Positions 1-12,295 are shown, counted from the stretch's first letter. The stretch is DNA of 64,000 nucleotides from Glutamicibacter mishrai (GCF_012221945.1 NZ_CP032549.1:1-64000); one strand, 5' to 3'. Notes: generated from the letters alone by a model not told the origin. Translations and numbers: made by a program.

Positions 1-12
1 TGCTAATGGCAT
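1..12 (-). CDS. Start of a gene running out of the window (probably 3-dehydroquinate synthase, aroB)
   Basis: An ATG at position 12 on the minus strand is preceded by a strong AGGAGGA ribosome site (around 21-28) and opens a frame reading Met-Pro-Leu-Ala before the window ends. It begins about 80 bp downstream of aroK on the same strand. Actinobacterial aroC-aroK operons usually continue into aroB, so that is the likely identity, but only four codons are visible and the call rests on context. Confidence 0.4.
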
Positions 13-90
13 CAGTCTTGTTCCTCCTGATGGTGCTGATCTTCTAGCGTACGCGCGTGATTGGTGAGAACTGGCATCTCGTGGCGCTAA

Positions 91-577
91 TCACAGCTGT
101 TCGAGTTGCGGCAAAATCTCTTCGACAATTTGTAGAACGGACTTTCCGTCGACCACAACATGCACGTCAGCCAGCATTTCGTAAATAGGGCGTCGCTTTT
201 CGTAAACCGAAGCCCAGACGGTGAGTGCTTCGTCACCTGCCAGCAGCGGGCGGTTGGAGTCGGCTTTGATCCGCTCGCCGCCGCCTGCTGGCCCAGCTCC
301 AGATAGACCACGGTGCCGCGCGAGAGCAATTGCTGGTTCTCTTCGCGGAGCACCGCGCCGCCACCGGTGGCAACTACCCCGGTGAGCAGGCGCGCCAAGG
401 CCTGGACTTCCAGATCGCGGAAATGCGACTCGCCATGCTCGGCAATATCTGCGGAATGGTGCCATGATGGGCCACCACGGCAGCATCCGAGTCGGCGAAA
501 CTGGTTGATAAGGCCGTGGCCAGTGACCTGCCCACGGTGGACTTGCCACTGGCCATCGGACCAATGAGGTAAATCAT
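91..577 (-). pseudogene. aroK: Shikimate kinase, interrupted by two single-base deletions
   Basis: Shikimate kinase phosphorylates shikimate to shikimate-3-phosphate in the cytosol (chorismate pathway). The N-terminus reads MIYLIGPMASGKSTVG, a typical P-loop, followed by a DSD motif. The reading frame then breaks near 444-445, where the plus strand has AA and AAA would restore it. It continues in a second frame (ATGGGAVLREE, the shikimate-binding glycine motif) and breaks again near 275-285. The third frame carries RPLLAG and the C-terminal helix to the stop at 91. Adding one base at each point gives a normal-looking protein of about 162 aa. Every conserved block survives, so these could be sequencing errors or very recent mutations. 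aroC upstream carries a similar lesion. Confidence 0.85.
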
Positions 578-590
578 TACCGAATGCTTC

Positions 591-1789
591 CTAGACGCCA
601 GTCGATCCCAGATTATCCGGGATGTTCGCCAGGTAGGAGTCGATATTGCGCTTGGTTTCAGCCACCGAGTCGCCGCCGAACTTCTCCAGCAGGGACTGGG
701 CTAGCACCAGGGCCACCATGGCTTCGGCGACAACGCCAGCTGCCGGAACGGCACAAACATCCGAACGCTGGTGGTGCGCAGTGGTGTCCTCGCCGGTGGC
801 GGTGTCAACGGTGCGCAGCGCGCGCGGAACGGTGGCGATCGGCTTCATGCCGGCGCGAACACGCAGCACCTCGCCAATGCTCATGCCGCCCTCGATGCCG
901 CCAGCGCGGTTCGAGTTGCGCTTGATGCTGCCATCTTCGGCATGCACGATTTCGTCGTGCGCTGCCGAGCCGCGGCGGGCTGCGGTTTCAAAGCCGTCGC
1001 CGACTTCCACGCCCTTGATGGCCTGGATGCCCATCAATGCGGCAGCAAGGCGCGCATCCAGACGGCGATCCCAGTGCACGTAGGAGCCGATGCCCGGAGG
1101 GAGGTTGTAGGCGAGAACCTCAACCCGCCGCCGAGGGTCTCCCCTGCCTTGTGCGCGTCGTCGACCTCGGCGACCATGGCTTCGCTGGTCGCCTTATCGA
1201 AGCAACGCAGCGGATCGGCGTCCAATGCTTCAACGTCGTCGGCGGTAGGCAACGGCGCGTCGGCAGGAACGGAAACGGCACCTACGGCGGTGGTGTGTGA
1301 AACGAGCTGGATGCCCAGGTCGTTGAGGAAGCGGGAAGCCACCGAGCCCAGGGCCACGCGGGCCGCGGTTTCGCGGGCGCTGGCACGCTCGAGGATCGGG
1401 CGGGCATCGTCGAAGCCGTACTTCTGCATGCCGGTGAAATCGGCGTGGCCTGGACGAGGGCGGGTCAGCGGCGCATTGCGCGCCAGCGAAGCGAGCTCAT
1501 CAAGATCGACGGGATCCGCGCTCATCACGCGCTCCCACTTTGGCCATTCGGTGTTGCCGATTTCAATGGCCACCGGACCACCCTGGGTCTTGCCGTGGCG
1601 TACGCCGCCAAGGAAAGTCACCTGGTCCTTTTCAAACTTCATTCGCGCCCCGCGGCCATAGCCCAAGCGGCGGCGCGCCAATGCTTCACGTACTACTTCG
1701 CTATCCACCGATACTCCGGCAGGTAGCCCTTCAAGAATTCCAACAAGTGCCGGGCCATGCGATTCGCCCGCGGTCAACCAACGCAACAT
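591..1789 (-). pseudogene. aroC: Chorismate synthase, interrupted by one single-base deletion
   Basis: Chorismate synthase converts 5-enolpyruvylshikimate-3-phosphate to chorismate using reduced FMN. The start ATG at 1789 follows an AGAGGA ribosome site and gives [15 protein letters not shown], the family signature; RPRPGHADF follows in the same frame. The frame fails near 1124-1126 in a run of C (plus strand). The remainder resumes in the next frame with the [13 protein letters not shown] motif, the GGMSIGE motif and a normal end at 591. Restoring one base gives about 399 aa, full length. It lies 29 bp downstream of aroE and just upstream of aroK. The homopolymer position favours a sequencing error over true decay, but this is not decidable from the sequence. 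Confidence 0.9.
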
Positions 1790-1818
1790 GTCCTCTATTT
1801 TGCCATGACCTGATGGAA

Positions 1819-2658
1819 TTACTGGTGTCGGAGCAGTCCCAGAGAGTCATACATCGCATTTGTGACGTCAACCCGCCGCTGCTCATCCCACGCCTCGGAG
1901 GCGAAAAGGCGGACCTGTTCGACCGCTTGGTGCACGAGCATGTGCAGGCCGGAAATGACCTGTCCCTGCCAGGACGAGGCCAATCGCGAGGGCCATGGAT
2001 CGTAGGCGACATCCAGCAGGATCCCGGTTCCGGAGCCCACGGCCGGGACCCAATCGTCGCCCGCGCGCGGCGGCAGGGTGCTGAAGACCAGGGGCAGCTG
2101 GCGCAGCTGCTCGGCAAGTTCCTCGGTGATCGCCGATATTTCGTGGACGACCGGGACCATGCCCAGCTCTGTGGCCAGTTCCACGGCGCGCCCGGAGCGC
2201 TGGGCGGAGCGGACGACCAGGGTGACGTGCTTGACCCCGATCAGGGCGCTGGCCTGCAAGGCCGCCAGAGAGGTATTGCCCGAACCGAGGATCATGGCCC
2301 GGTCGGTGGAGGTCATCGAGAAGTCCGCGAGGGCCTGGACCAGTCCGTCGATGTCGGTGTTCTCCCCGTACAGGGAGCCGTCCTCGCGCACCACGATGGT
2401 GTTCAGCGCGCCAAGTTGCCGCACCCGGGTGGAGACCTCGTCCATCAACGGGACGAAGGCATCTTTCAGGGGCATGGTCACCGAGCAGCCGGCCCAGTTG
2501 CCCTGGCGCAGGCGCGCCACATGCTCGGCGCACTGCGCAGGCTGCAGATCGATGGCTTCATAGCTCAGCGCCGCGCCCAGCAGCTCGTAGGCGGTGCGGT
2601 GCAATACCGGCGACTTGGAGTGGCCGACCGGATGGCCCAGAACGGCAGCCTGCTTCAT
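1819..2658 (-). CDS. aroE: Shikimate dehydrogenase
   Basis: This enzyme reduces 3-dehydroshikimate to shikimate with NADPH. The N-terminal substrate domain shows [17 protein letters not shown] with the Ser-Lys-Ser signature, and ENTDIDG supplies the catalytic Asn-Thr-Asp. The Rossmann domain has the [10 protein letters not shown] nucleotide loop. The length of 279 aa from the ATG at 2658 is normal. An upstream in-frame start would overlap mltG and add residues unlike the family. It sits between mltG and aroC in a same-strand operon. Confidence 0.93.
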   Translation of the reverse strand: MKQAAVLGHPVGHSKSPVLHRTAYELLGAALSYEAIDLQPAQCAEHVARLRQGNWAGCSVTMPLKDAFVPLMDEVSTRVRQLGALNTIVVREDGSLYGENTDIDGLVQALADFSMTSTDRAMILGSGNTSLAALQASALIGVKHVTLVVRSAQRSGRAVELATELGMVPVVHEISAITEELAEQLRQLPLVFSTLPPRAGDDWVPAVGSGTGILLDVAYDPWPSRLASSWQGQVISGLHMLVHQAVEQVRLFASEAWDEQRRVDVTNAMYDSLGLLRHQ

Positions 2659-2690
2659 CAATTCACGTACTTTCTGCGGTGATGCCGCGT

Positions 2691-4088
2691 TTAGCAGACA
2701 TCCGAATTCTGTTGGCACCATGCGCGGAATTCAGCCTGGTTCTGCTGGTGTTCGGCATAGCTGGAGGCGAACTTCGTTTCGCCGGTTTTGATGTTCACGG
2801 TCACCCAGTAGTAGTAGCCGTTTTCCTGCGGGTTGGCCGCAGCCTTGATCGCCGACGTGGCAGGCGAGCCGATAGGGGTCGGAGTCAGGCCCCTGTGCAC
2901 GTAGGTGTTGTACTTGTTGCCAGCGTCCTTGCGTTCGGCCTGGCTGAACTGCAGGCTGTAGCGGTTCAAGCCATAGATCACCGCAGAGTCGACCTGGAGC
3001 AAACCGTGGGTTTCCTTGTTGGCTGGATTCAATCGGTTCTCGATGGCACCGGCTACGGTTGCGTAGTCCTTTTCGCGGGCTTCGGCTTGCAGGATCGAGG
3101 CGACTTTCAAGGTGCGGTAGCCCTTGTCCAGGTCGCTGATCCCGGCGTCCTTCAGGGTGTCCTTGGTGGCGCGCACCATCTTGGAAAGTACTTCCTTCGG
3201 GGTGCTGTCCAGTGCGAAGCGGTATTCGCCCGGGTGCAGCCAGCCTTCAAGGTTGGGCACTGAATCCGGCAGTCCGAATTTTTCCGGCTGGTTGGCCAGC
3301 TTTTTCAGGTCAGCCAGTTTCAGGCCGGAGCCCTTGGCGATTTCTTCCAGCGCCGCGTTCATGCGCAGGTTCGCCTTCAGGCCGATGTAGAAGACCTTGC
3401 CGGGTCGATTGTCCACGAGCACTTCGGCGGCATCCGCTGCCGGCATCTGGGATTTGAGCAGGTAGGTTCCGGGGTGGATGACCTTATTGGCCTGCTTGGA
3501 GTTCTCCACCGCCTTGATAAGCAGCTTGTCGTTGGAGATCACATCCAGGTCTTCAAGCTTGCGCGAGATCACGCCAAGGCCCTGGCCGTCTTCCACGGTG
3601 AATTCGACGGTGGCTCCGCCCGGACCGGGATAGTCGTCCGGGTTGAACTGCTTGACCAGGGATTTGATGAAGTAGAAGGACCCTGCCACCACTAGAGCGA
3701 AAATGAGCACGGTGGCCAGCATCACCAGATTGCGCTTGCGCCTGGTCTTCTTGCGGTGCAGTTTTTCGTGCTCTTGATCGTCCTGGCCGAGCAGGCCGTT
3801 GCTGTGCAGCGAGTCCTGCGGCTCGACGATCGGGGTTTGGGCGGTGTGCACCGGGGCAAGGGTGGGCAGGAACCGGGTGTGGGTGTCCTGCCCGCCCTTA
3901 TCACCGGCAGCGTCCGCATTGGTGTCGCCGGCCGTCTCTGGATCGGCCGGAGCATTCAAGTAATGATCGAGTCCAGTGACTTCCGGGGTCGAAGGTTCAG
4001 CGATCGGCAGGCCTTGGCCTGCCGCGAAGCTTTCATACAGCGCGCGATGCGTTTCGCGTTGCCGTTCTTGACGGGCTTCTTCTCGCAT
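2691..4088 (-). CDS. mltG: Endolytic murein transglycosylase MltG
   Basis: MltG cleaves nascent peptidoglycan glycan strands at the outer face of the membrane. The protein has a long acidic cytoplasmic N-terminus (about 110 residues) ending in a basic HRKKTRRKRN stretch. One transmembrane segment follows near residues 121-145, then a large extracellular YceG domain. Within this, VASILQAEA carries the presumed catalytic glutamate, and HGLLQVDSAVIYGL and TPIGSPATSAIKAA match the conserved core. The ATG at 4088 is chosen; a TTG directly before it (4091) is possible. The gene lies between ruvX and aroE, a standard actinobacterial order. Confidence 0.93.
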   Translation of the reverse strand: MREEARQERQRETHRALYESFAAGQGLPIAEPSTPEVTGLDHYLNAPADPETAGDTNADAAGDKGGQDTHTRFLPTLAPVHTAQTPIVEPQDSLHSNGLLGQDDQEHEKLHRKKTRRKRNLVMLATVLIFALVVAGSFYFIKSLVKQFNPDDYPGPGGATVEFTVEDGQGLGVISRKLEDLDVISNDKLLIKAVENSKQANKVIHPGTYLLKSQMPAADAAEVLVDNRPGKVFYIGLKANLRMNAALEEIAKGSGLKLADLKKLANQPEKFGLPDSVPNLEGWLHPGEYRFALDSTPKEVLSKMVRATKDTLKDAGISDLDKGYRTLKVASILQAEAREKDYATVAGAIENRLNPANKETHGLLQVDSAVIYGLNRYSLQFSQAERKDAGNKYNTYVHRGLTPTPIGSPATSAIKAAANPQENGYYYWVTVNIKTGETKFASSYAEHQQNQAEFRAWCQQNSDVC

Positions 4089-4138
4089 CAACTCTCATTT
4101 CTCGGTGTGGCATCGTCCTCGGCCGCGTAGCGCGAAAC

Positions 4139-4604
4139 CTATTTCATGACGATCCGGCTGGCCTGCACGCGGACGTTGTTCCGACGCATTTCCAGCACTT
4201 GCTGCAGGATCTCGGTGGCTGCGACCTGGTCGACAACCTTTCGATGATCCTCCATCTTACGGCCCGAGGCGTGCAACGCGCGATGCGCATTCACGGTGCT
4301 CAAACGCTCGTCAACCAGAAAAACCTCAAGCTCGATATTAGCGCTCACGGCTTCTTCTGCCAAAGCAATGGCGTAGTCACGGGCCATTTTGGTGGAGTCT
4401 GTGTCATTGCCCGCCAAGGACTTGGGCTCGCCGATGAACACCTCGCCGACATTTCGATCGGCGATGATGCGCAAGAGCATCCGGCGATCCGAATTCTTCT
4501 TCAGATCGCGGCGCAGGGTCATCACCGGGGTGGCCAAGATGCCCGAGGGGTCGGAGATGGCGACGCCGACGCGGGCCAGGCCCACGTCGACGCCGAGTGC
4601 CAAT

Positions 4605-4612
<8 letters not shown>
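4139..4612 (-). CDS. ruvX: RuvX/YqgF, putative pre-16S rRNA nuclease (RNase H fold)
   Basis: RuvX family proteins process the 5' end of 16S rRNA. The 157-aa protein begins MAKLALGVDVGLARVGVAIS, the first acidic RNase H motif. FIGEPKSLAG and FLVDERLSTVNAHR (second acidic motif) follow, with a final DQVAATEILQQVL helix. The start ATG at 4612 overlaps the end of alaS by 8 bp (ATGGCTAA), indicating translational coupling. Longer upstream reading would run inside alaS and is rejected. Confidence 0.93.
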
Positions 4613-7295
<2,683 letters not shown>

Positions 7296-7314
7296 CGTGT
7301 TACGGATGATCCCT

Positions 7315-7524
7315 TCACTTAGCGGCGTCCACGCCCAAGGCGGAACGTAATTCTTCTTCTCTGGAGGTCATGCCTTGATGGAAGGCTTCCAGATATTCGG
7401 CGACACGGTCGGCGTACTTGCCGACCTGGCGGTTGAGCGCTGCACCGGATTTAACTTCAGCGTATTTCTTGGTGGCGAGCACTCCTACGCCCACTCCAAT
7501 AGAAACCCACAAGAACTTTTTCAT
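7315..7524 (-). CDS. Small single-pass membrane protein, DUF6167-like
   Basis: This 69-aa protein starts MKKFLWVSIGVGVGVLATKK, a short glycine/valine-rich membrane segment, followed by a charged soluble tail with an amphipathic helix. An AAGGAG site precedes the ATG. It matches what is known of the actinobacterial DUF6167 family, which sits just upstream of alaS together with a DUF948 protein; no function is established. It ends 19 bp before alaS, so it is probably cotranscribed. Confidence 0.8.
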   Translation of the reverse strand: MKKFLWVSIGVGVGVLATKKYAEVKSGAALNRQVGKYADRVAEYLEAFHQGMTSREEELRSALGVDAAK

Positions 7525-7580
7525 TCTAGTCTCCTTGGCGGCCTTCGATTGGCCGTCCCTCGTTCAGCGCGCCGATACGT

Positions 7581-7592
7581 GTTCGATCGAAC
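7581..7592. repeat. Perfect 12-bp palindrome GTTCGATCGAAC, copy 1
   Basis: The palindrome lies in the 78-bp gap between the DUF948 gene and the DUF6167 gene, about 57 bp upstream of the latter's start. The same 12-mer occurs again at 25411-25422, just upstream of ruvA. It resembles LexA half-sites in reversed order but does not fit the GAAC-N4-GTTC consensus. Confidence 0.5.
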
Positions 7593-7602
7593 AGGCTCTG
7601 GC

Positions 7603-7974
7603 TTAGCGGCTGCGGCGTGCCTTGCCGCTTGGCTTGGTGTTCATCGCGGCCTTCACGCCTTCGGTGAATGCGGCCACCTTGATCAGCGGCTTACCGACAG
7701 TGGCGGCGACCAACGAGGACAGCGCGGAAACATTGGCGGTCGTATCAGAAACGTTATTGGTGATCGTATCGACCTTTTTGAGCTGGTCGTTAGTGGTCGC
7801 CACAGTGTTGGCGACTTCACCTAGCAACGGGGTGGTTCCGTCGGACACGTCTTTGATCGTGGTGCGAAGCTCATCAAACACCTTGCCTAACTTGATGATC
7901 GGCACGGCCAGCAGCACTACTAGTACAACAAACGCGCCGGCTGCGATAAGCCCTGCAATATCCGAACCCGACAT
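7603..7974 (-). CDS. DUF948 membrane protein
   Basis: The 123-aa protein starts MSGSDIAGLIAAGAFVVLVV, one N-terminal membrane segment, followed by a long helical region (residues about 35-100) rich in Thr, Asn and Asp with coiled-coil character, and a basic C-terminus. The ATG at 7974 follows an AGAGGA site; an upstream in-frame start would add a non-conserved, basic leader. This fits the DUF948 family, which lies upstream of alaS in actinobacteria. The function is not known. Confidence 0.82.
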   Translation of the reverse strand: MSGSDIAGLIAAGAFVVLVVLLAVPIIKLGKVFDELRTTIKDVSDGTTPLLGEVANTVATTNDQLKKVDTITNNVSDTTANVSALSSLVAATVGKPLIKVAAFTEGVKAAMNTKPSGKARRSR

Positions 7975-8050
7975 ATGCTTCCTCTTCTGCTTGGGTTTTT
8001 GGTGCCAGTTCACCTTATCGAAGTCTGCGCTCCAATAGGTAGTTAAGCGA

Positions 8051-8082
8051 CAAGCCCGCAACCGAAATCGGTTGCGGGCTTG
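8051..8082 (-). terminator. Intrinsic terminator after rpsD
   Basis: A perfect 14-bp inverted repeat (8051-8064 with 8069-8082, loop AAAT) lies 17 bp past the rpsD stop. It lacks a strong U tract, as is common in high-GC actinobacteria. Confidence 0.75.
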
Positions 8083-8098
8083 GAACTAGCGCACGGAT

Positions 8099-8722
8099 TT
8101 AGCGTGCGTAGTACTCGACCACGAGGTTCTCTTCGCAGGTCACTGGGATCTCTGCACGCTCAGGAGCGCGCAGGTAGGTAGCCTGAAGGGCTTCCAGCTT
8201 CACGTCCAGGTAAGCAGGAACAGCTGGCAGCACCTTGGAGTGCTCGCCGGCAGCAGCCATCTGGAATGGAACCATCTTCTCGCTCTTCTCGTGTACGTGG
8301 ATCAGCTGACCCGGCTGTACCTTGAAGGACGGGCGGTCAACACGCTGGCCGTTGACCAGGATGTGACGGTGCACAACCAGCTGGCGAGCCTGCTGGATGG
8401 TGCGGGCGAAGCCTGCACGCAGAACCAGGGCGTCCAAGCGGGACTCGAGCAGTGCCAGCAGGTTGTCACCGGTCTGGCCGCCGAGGCGCTTGGCTTCCTT
8501 GAAGGCGCTCAGCATCTGAGCTTCGCGGATGCCGTACTGGGCACGCAGACGCTGCTTCTCGCGCAGACGTACTGCGTAGTCGCTGTCCTGCTTCTTACGG
8601 GCGCGGCCATGCTGGCCTGGACCGTATGGACGGCGCTCCATGTACTTTTCAGCTTTAGGGGTCAATGCAAGGCCGAGCGCACGCGAAAGGCGTACGGTGC
8701 GGCGGGCACGGGCGTTAGCCAT
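8099..8722 (-). CDS. rpsD: 30S ribosomal protein S4
   Basis: S4 binds 16S rRNA early in small-subunit assembly. The 207-aa protein begins MANARARRTVRLSRALGLAL and has the usual RPYGPGQHGRARKK block. An S4 RNA-binding domain follows (SRLDALVLRAGFARTIQQARQLVVHRHI). No zinc-binding cysteines are present near the N-terminus, so it is the zinc-independent C- form. It is a stand-alone gene with its own terminator. Confidence 0.97.
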   Translation of the reverse strand: MANARARRTVRLSRALGLALTPKAEKYMERRPYGPGQHGRARKKQDSDYAVRLREKQRLRAQYGIREAQMLSAFKEAKRLGGQTGDNLLALLESRLDALVLRAGFARTIQQARQLVVHRHILVNGQRVDRPSFKVQPGQLIHVHEKSEKMVPFQMAAAGEHSKVLPAVPAYLDVKLEALQATYLRAPERAEIPVTCEENLVVEYYAR

Positions 8723-8910
8723 TGATGTGTCCTTTTCGTTCAGCGACGGTATCTACTGGCCTCCAGGATGGAGAGTGTGTGGGCGTCGCGTCCCTGCTAC
8801 ACTGCAACCTTGCTCCGGTCGCCGATCACTCGGATTCCGGGCAGGGCTTGCCAGCCAAAGATCAAGTCTACACGAAGCGAAGGCAGCAAGTCTTGAGGCA
8901 TAGCGCACAA

Positions 8911-10317
8911 TTAGCGCTTGCGTGCCCCGCGCACCGGGTCCTTGCCGCGAATGATCTCCCGCAGTCGCGCCAGCCGCGATCCGATGGTTTTCTCCGCGCC
9001 ATTGACCGTAGGCGTGTAGTAATTGGTGCCCAACAAATCATCGGGCAGGTACTGCTGGGTCGCAATGGAATGCGGCGCGTCATGGGCGTAGATGTACCCG
9101 ACGCCATGGCCGAGTTGCTTGGCCCCGGGATAGTGCGCGTCGCGCAGGTGATCGGGCACCAAGGAGCCTTTGCCCTCGGCGACATCGGCCAGCGCGGCGT
9201 TGATGGCGTTGTATGCGGCATTGGACTTTGGCGCGGTGGCAAGATGCACCGTGGCATGGCCCAGCATGATCCGGGCTTCGGGCATGCCGGTGAGCTGCAC
9301 CGACTGGGCCGCGGCCACGGCCAGTGGCAGTGCGGTCGGATCGGCCATGCCGATATCTTCACTGGCAGAGATCATCAACCGCCGGGCGATAAACCGCGGG
9401 TCCTCCCCCGCCGAAAGCATGCGCGCAAGGTAGTGCAGGGCAGCATCCACGTCCGAGCCGCGGATGGACTTGATGAAGGCCGAGATGATGTCGTAGTGCT
9501 GGTCGCCGTCTTTGTCATAACGTTGCACAGCCTGATCCATGGCCAGCTGGACGTGATCCTGGGTGATCCGCACCGGCGGTGTGACCTTAGACCCGGCAGC
9601 ATTCCAGGCGACCGCCCCGGCGGCTTCGAGCACAGTCAGCGAGCGGCGGGCATCCCCCTGGGCCAGGCGGATGATGGCGTCGCGCTGTTCATCCTCGAGC
9701 TGGACCTGCCCGTCGAAACCTCGTTCATCTTCGATGGCCCGTTCCAGCAATGAGGCCAGGTCGGCATCGGTCAACGGACGCAGGGTAAGCAGCAGGGAGC
9801 GCGAAAGCAGCGGCGAGATCACCGAGAAGGAAGGGTTCTCCGTGGTGGCGGCTACCAAAACCACTACGCGGTTTTCGACCCCGGGAAGCAGCGCGTCCTG
9901 CTGGGCCTTGTTGAAGCGGTGGATCTCGTCGAGGAAGAGGACCGTAGTCACCCCGCGCAGGTCACGATCGTCCTTGGCCTGCTCGATGACCCGGCGTACG
10001 TCTTTCACGCCCGCGGTGATGGCCGAAAGCTCAACGAACTTGCGATTGGTCGCCCGCGCGATCACGTGCGCAATGGTGGTCTTGCCGATGCCTGGCGGGC
10101 CGTAGAGGATAACGCTGGCCGGGCCGGCCAGTCCCGTTTCGGGATTCTCGGCCAATTGGCGCAACGGCGAGCCGGGGCCGAGCAGGTGCTGCTGGCCTAC
10201 GAGTTCCTCGAGCGATTTCGGGCGCATTCGCACTGCCAGCGGCGGACGCGGCCGGTTGACTTGGGACTCGCGTGCGTCGTGCGGATCATCGGACAGGGAA
10301 TCGAACAAATCGCTCAC
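8911..10317 (-). CDS. rarA: Replication-associated recombination protein A (RarA/MgsA, AAA+ ATPase)
   Basis: RarA acts at stalled replication forks. The 468-aa protein has an N-terminal [15 protein letters not shown] motif, Walker [10 protein letters not shown], Walker [16 protein letters not shown] and sensor 1 AATTENPSF. The C-terminal clamp-loader-like MgsA region shows [13 protein letters not shown] and [12 protein letters not shown]. The length is normal. It is divergent from dtd with about 80 bp between the starts. Confidence 0.95.
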   Translation of the reverse strand: MSDLFDSLSDDPHDARESQVNRPRPPLAVRMRPKSLEELVGQQHLLGPGSPLRQLAENPETGLAGPASVILYGPPGIGKTTIAHVIARATNRKFVELSAITAGVKDVRRVIEQAKDDRDLRGVTTVLFLDEIHRFNKAQQDALLPGVENRVVVLVAATTENPSFSVISPLLSRSLLLTLRPLTDADLASLLERAIEDERGFDGQVQLEDEQRDAIIRLAQGDARRSLTVLEAAGAVAWNAAGSKVTPPVRITQDHVQLAMDQAVQRYDKDGDQHYDIISAFIKSIRGSDVDAALHYLARMLSAGEDPRFIARRLMISASEDIGMADPTALPLAVAAAQSVQLTGMPEARIMLGHATVHLATAPKSNAAYNAINAALADVAEGKGSLVPDHLRDAHYPGAKQLGHGVGYIYAHDAPHSIATQQYLPDDLLGTNYYTPTVNGAEKTIGSRLARLREIIRGKDPVRGARKR

Positions 10318-10400
10318 CGTTCAAGCCTACCGATATTCTGGTGTGGATGCGGTACCGGTCCCCTGGCCACCGCCGAGAGCTTAACGAGAGGAATCCCTGA

Positions 10401-10838
10401 ATGCGCGCCGTCGTCCAGGTTGCCAGTACTGCCCACGTCGAGGTCGAAGGGCAGATTGTCGGGAAGCTCGACTCCCCCGGGTTGGTGATCCTGCTGGGCG
10501 TGACCCACGATGACGATCAGGCAACCGCCCGCAAGGTGGCGGAGAAAATCTGGCAGCTGCGCATCATGGAGGATGAGACCTCGGCTGCGGGCAATAACGC
10601 GCCGCTGCTGGTGATCAGCCAATTCACGCTGTATGGCTCGGTGCGCAAGGGCCGCCGTCCGTCGTGGTCAGATGCCGCGCCCGGGCCGGTGAGCGAACCG
10701 CTATACGACCACTTCGTTGACTATCTGCGCGAGCTTGGCGCTCATGTCGAGACCGGAGTATTCGGCGCGATGATGGATGTGTCGCTGACCAATACCGGGC
10801 CGTTCACAATGATTGTCGACTCAGCGGACCTGGCTTAG
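10401..10838 (+). CDS. dtd: D-aminoacyl-tRNA deacylase
   Basis: This enzyme hydrolyses D-amino acids from mischarged tRNA. The 145-aa protein starts MRAVVQVASTAHVEV and contains the two signature motifs SQFTLYG and NTGPFTMIVD at the dimer active site. GAGAGGAA precedes the ATG. The residue after SQFTLYG is Ser where Asp is common. The 3' end overlaps the end of the convergent padR-like gene by 18 bp. Confidence 0.95.
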   Translation: MRAVVQVASTAHVEVEGQIVGKLDSPGLVILLGVTHDDDQATARKVAEKIWQLRIMEDETSAAGNNAPLLVISQFTLYGSVRKGRRPSWSDAAPGPVSEPLYDHFVDYLRELGAHVETGVFGAMMDVSLTNTGPFTMIVDSADLA

Positions 10839-11162
10839 CCCAGTGGCCTTGACCAGTTGGACCAGCTGGTCGAATTGCTCGCGCTGTGCTTTCAACTCGA
10901 TGCTTCCGGCGTCCGAGAGTTCGTAGACTTTGCGTCCAGGCCCGCCTTGGCCTTCTTCCCAGCGTGTTACAACCAGGCCGGACGCCTCGAGTTTCGCCAG
11001 GGCTGGATACAGGGTGGCACCCTTCAATGGCCCCAAACCGCGCTGCTGCAGATTCTTGGATAAGGCATAACCGTGGGTTGGCCCGAGGGAAAGCTCGGCC
11101 AACAGCAGCATCGGCAGCATCGCGCGCTGCCAGCTGCCGGGGAATGGTGCTTGCTCACTCAT
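10821..11162 (-). CDS. PadR-family transcriptional regulator
   Basis: The 113-aa protein has a winged-helix domain: LAELSLGPTHGYALSKNLQQ, then KGATLYPALAKLEASGLV as recognition helix and wing, then GPGRKVYELSDAG. A C-terminal dimerization helix closes it. The start ATG at 11162 lies 8 bp inside the upstream membrane-protein gene, so the two are translationally coupled. PadR repressors commonly control an adjacent membrane protein and themselves; the inverted repeat at 12296-12318 in the shared promoter is the likely operator. Confidence 0.92.
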   Translation of the reverse strand: MSEQAPFPGSWQRAMLPMLLLAELSLGPTHGYALSKNLQQRGLGPLKGATLYPALAKLEASGLVVTRWEEGQGGPGRKVYELSDAGSIELKAQREQFDQLVQLVKATGLSQVR

Positions 11163-12273
11163 CTCGGCCTTCTTCCAGCCCGCGGGCCTGTGCGCGCCTT
11201 TCGGCAAGCTTGGATTCCACGTATTCTGCGCGGTTTGCAGGACGCAGTTCATAGAGGGTCAGCGCTGCAAAAATCAAAAGACATACTGCGAAGAAGATAT
11301 CCCATCCGCTGCGATCGGCAGCCAGCAGCCCTTCCACGATGCTCGGGGTGTAAATGCCGGCAATGGCCAGGGGCAGCAACCGCCGAAGCAGCCAGCGCCG
11401 CTGCAGCGCCTTTGCGGTGTTGACACCCAGGCCGATGGCGAATTCGCCCGGAGTGCCGAATTCTTCGACAATCGAAGCTTCCTCTCCCTCCATGCTCATA
11501 TTTGACCAGTGCTCGCGTGCCGGTGCCATGACTGTCGCCGCCTCTTGGCCCCGCAATCCGTAGTGTCCGCGAAGCAAACGCGTGGATTCGGCAAACCACG
11601 CTTCTGGATCTGCGAAAGCAGAGGCGCCTTTGCGTACTGGTTCAGTCTCGTCCTTGAATGGCAGCCTAAACACGCCGAAACCAAGTGCCAGGCCCAGGAT
11701 CGGTGCCAGCCAGTTGGGCATCGGCATGGTCTGTTCTCCACCGAGGATTGCGATAATTACGGCCACGGCAATGGATACAGCTATTCCACCCAAGCCCAAT
11801 GCCCATGACAGAGCGAACTTGCCTTTGCTCCGGTAGAACCACCAAAGGTGCCCGAATAAGGCGATTCCCGTGCCTGCACACAACGCCGCTAGCTGCCAGA
11901 AGTGCCACGAGTTCGAAGTCCATCCGTCACGGAATCCGACCCACGTGCCAAAACCGGTGCACAGCAGGCCAACAACGAGCCCGAAACCAGCCAGGAGCAG
12001 CACGCTGCTGCTGATCGACATCTCCGAATCCGCTAGCTGCTGCGGGGTCAGGCGCGCATAGGCCCGGCCTTCGCCGAATTCCGCGGGATCTCCAAAGAGT
12101 TCTTCTGCGCTTTGACCGCTGTCGCGGATGGCATCCAGCGCTTTGCCCAGTTCTGCGGCGCACTGGGAATCGTTCAGGTCCTTCCACCACATGGCGATGT
12201 TGAAGTCCTGCGCCCATTCGCGGTCGCCTTCAGGGTACAGCTCGATGATGTCATTGGGTTCTGCTGAGGCCAC
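11155..12273 (-). CDS. Multi-pass membrane protein with two HAAS/DUF1700-like segments, PadR-linked
   Basis: The 372-aa protein begins at a GTG behind CCAGGAG. A soluble N-terminal segment (about 1-85) ends in a LFGDPAEFGEGRAYA motif. Four hydrophobic segments follow (about 90-115, 125-150, 155-180, 188-205). A second soluble segment carries a related EEFGTPGEFA motif, and two more membrane segments and a basic tail finish the protein. The repeated (D/T)P-x-EFA motif resembles the HAAS domain of PadR-linked sensor proteins. The duplication and topology are seen directly. A role in envelope-stress sensing is inference. Confidence 0.75.
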   Translation of the reverse strand: MASAEPNDIIELYPEGDREWAQDFNIAMWWKDLNDSQCAAELGKALDAIRDSGQSAEELFGDPAEFGEGRAYARLTPQQLADSEMSISSSVLLLAGFGLVVGLLCTGFGTWVGFRDGWTSNSWHFWQLAALCAGTGIALFGHLWWFYRSKGKFALSWALGLGGIAVSIAVAVIIAILGGEQTMPMPNWLAPILGLALGFGVFRLPFKDETEPVRKGASAFADPEAWFAESTRLLRGHYGLRGQEAATVMAPAREHWSNMSMEGEEASIVEEFGTPGEFAIGLGVNTAKALQRRWLLRRLLPLAIAGIYTPSIVEGLLAADRSGWDIFFAVCLLIFAALTLYELRPANRAEYVESKLAERRAQARGLEEGRDE

Positions 12274-12295
12274 GTGCTCTCCTGGGTTCGAAATA

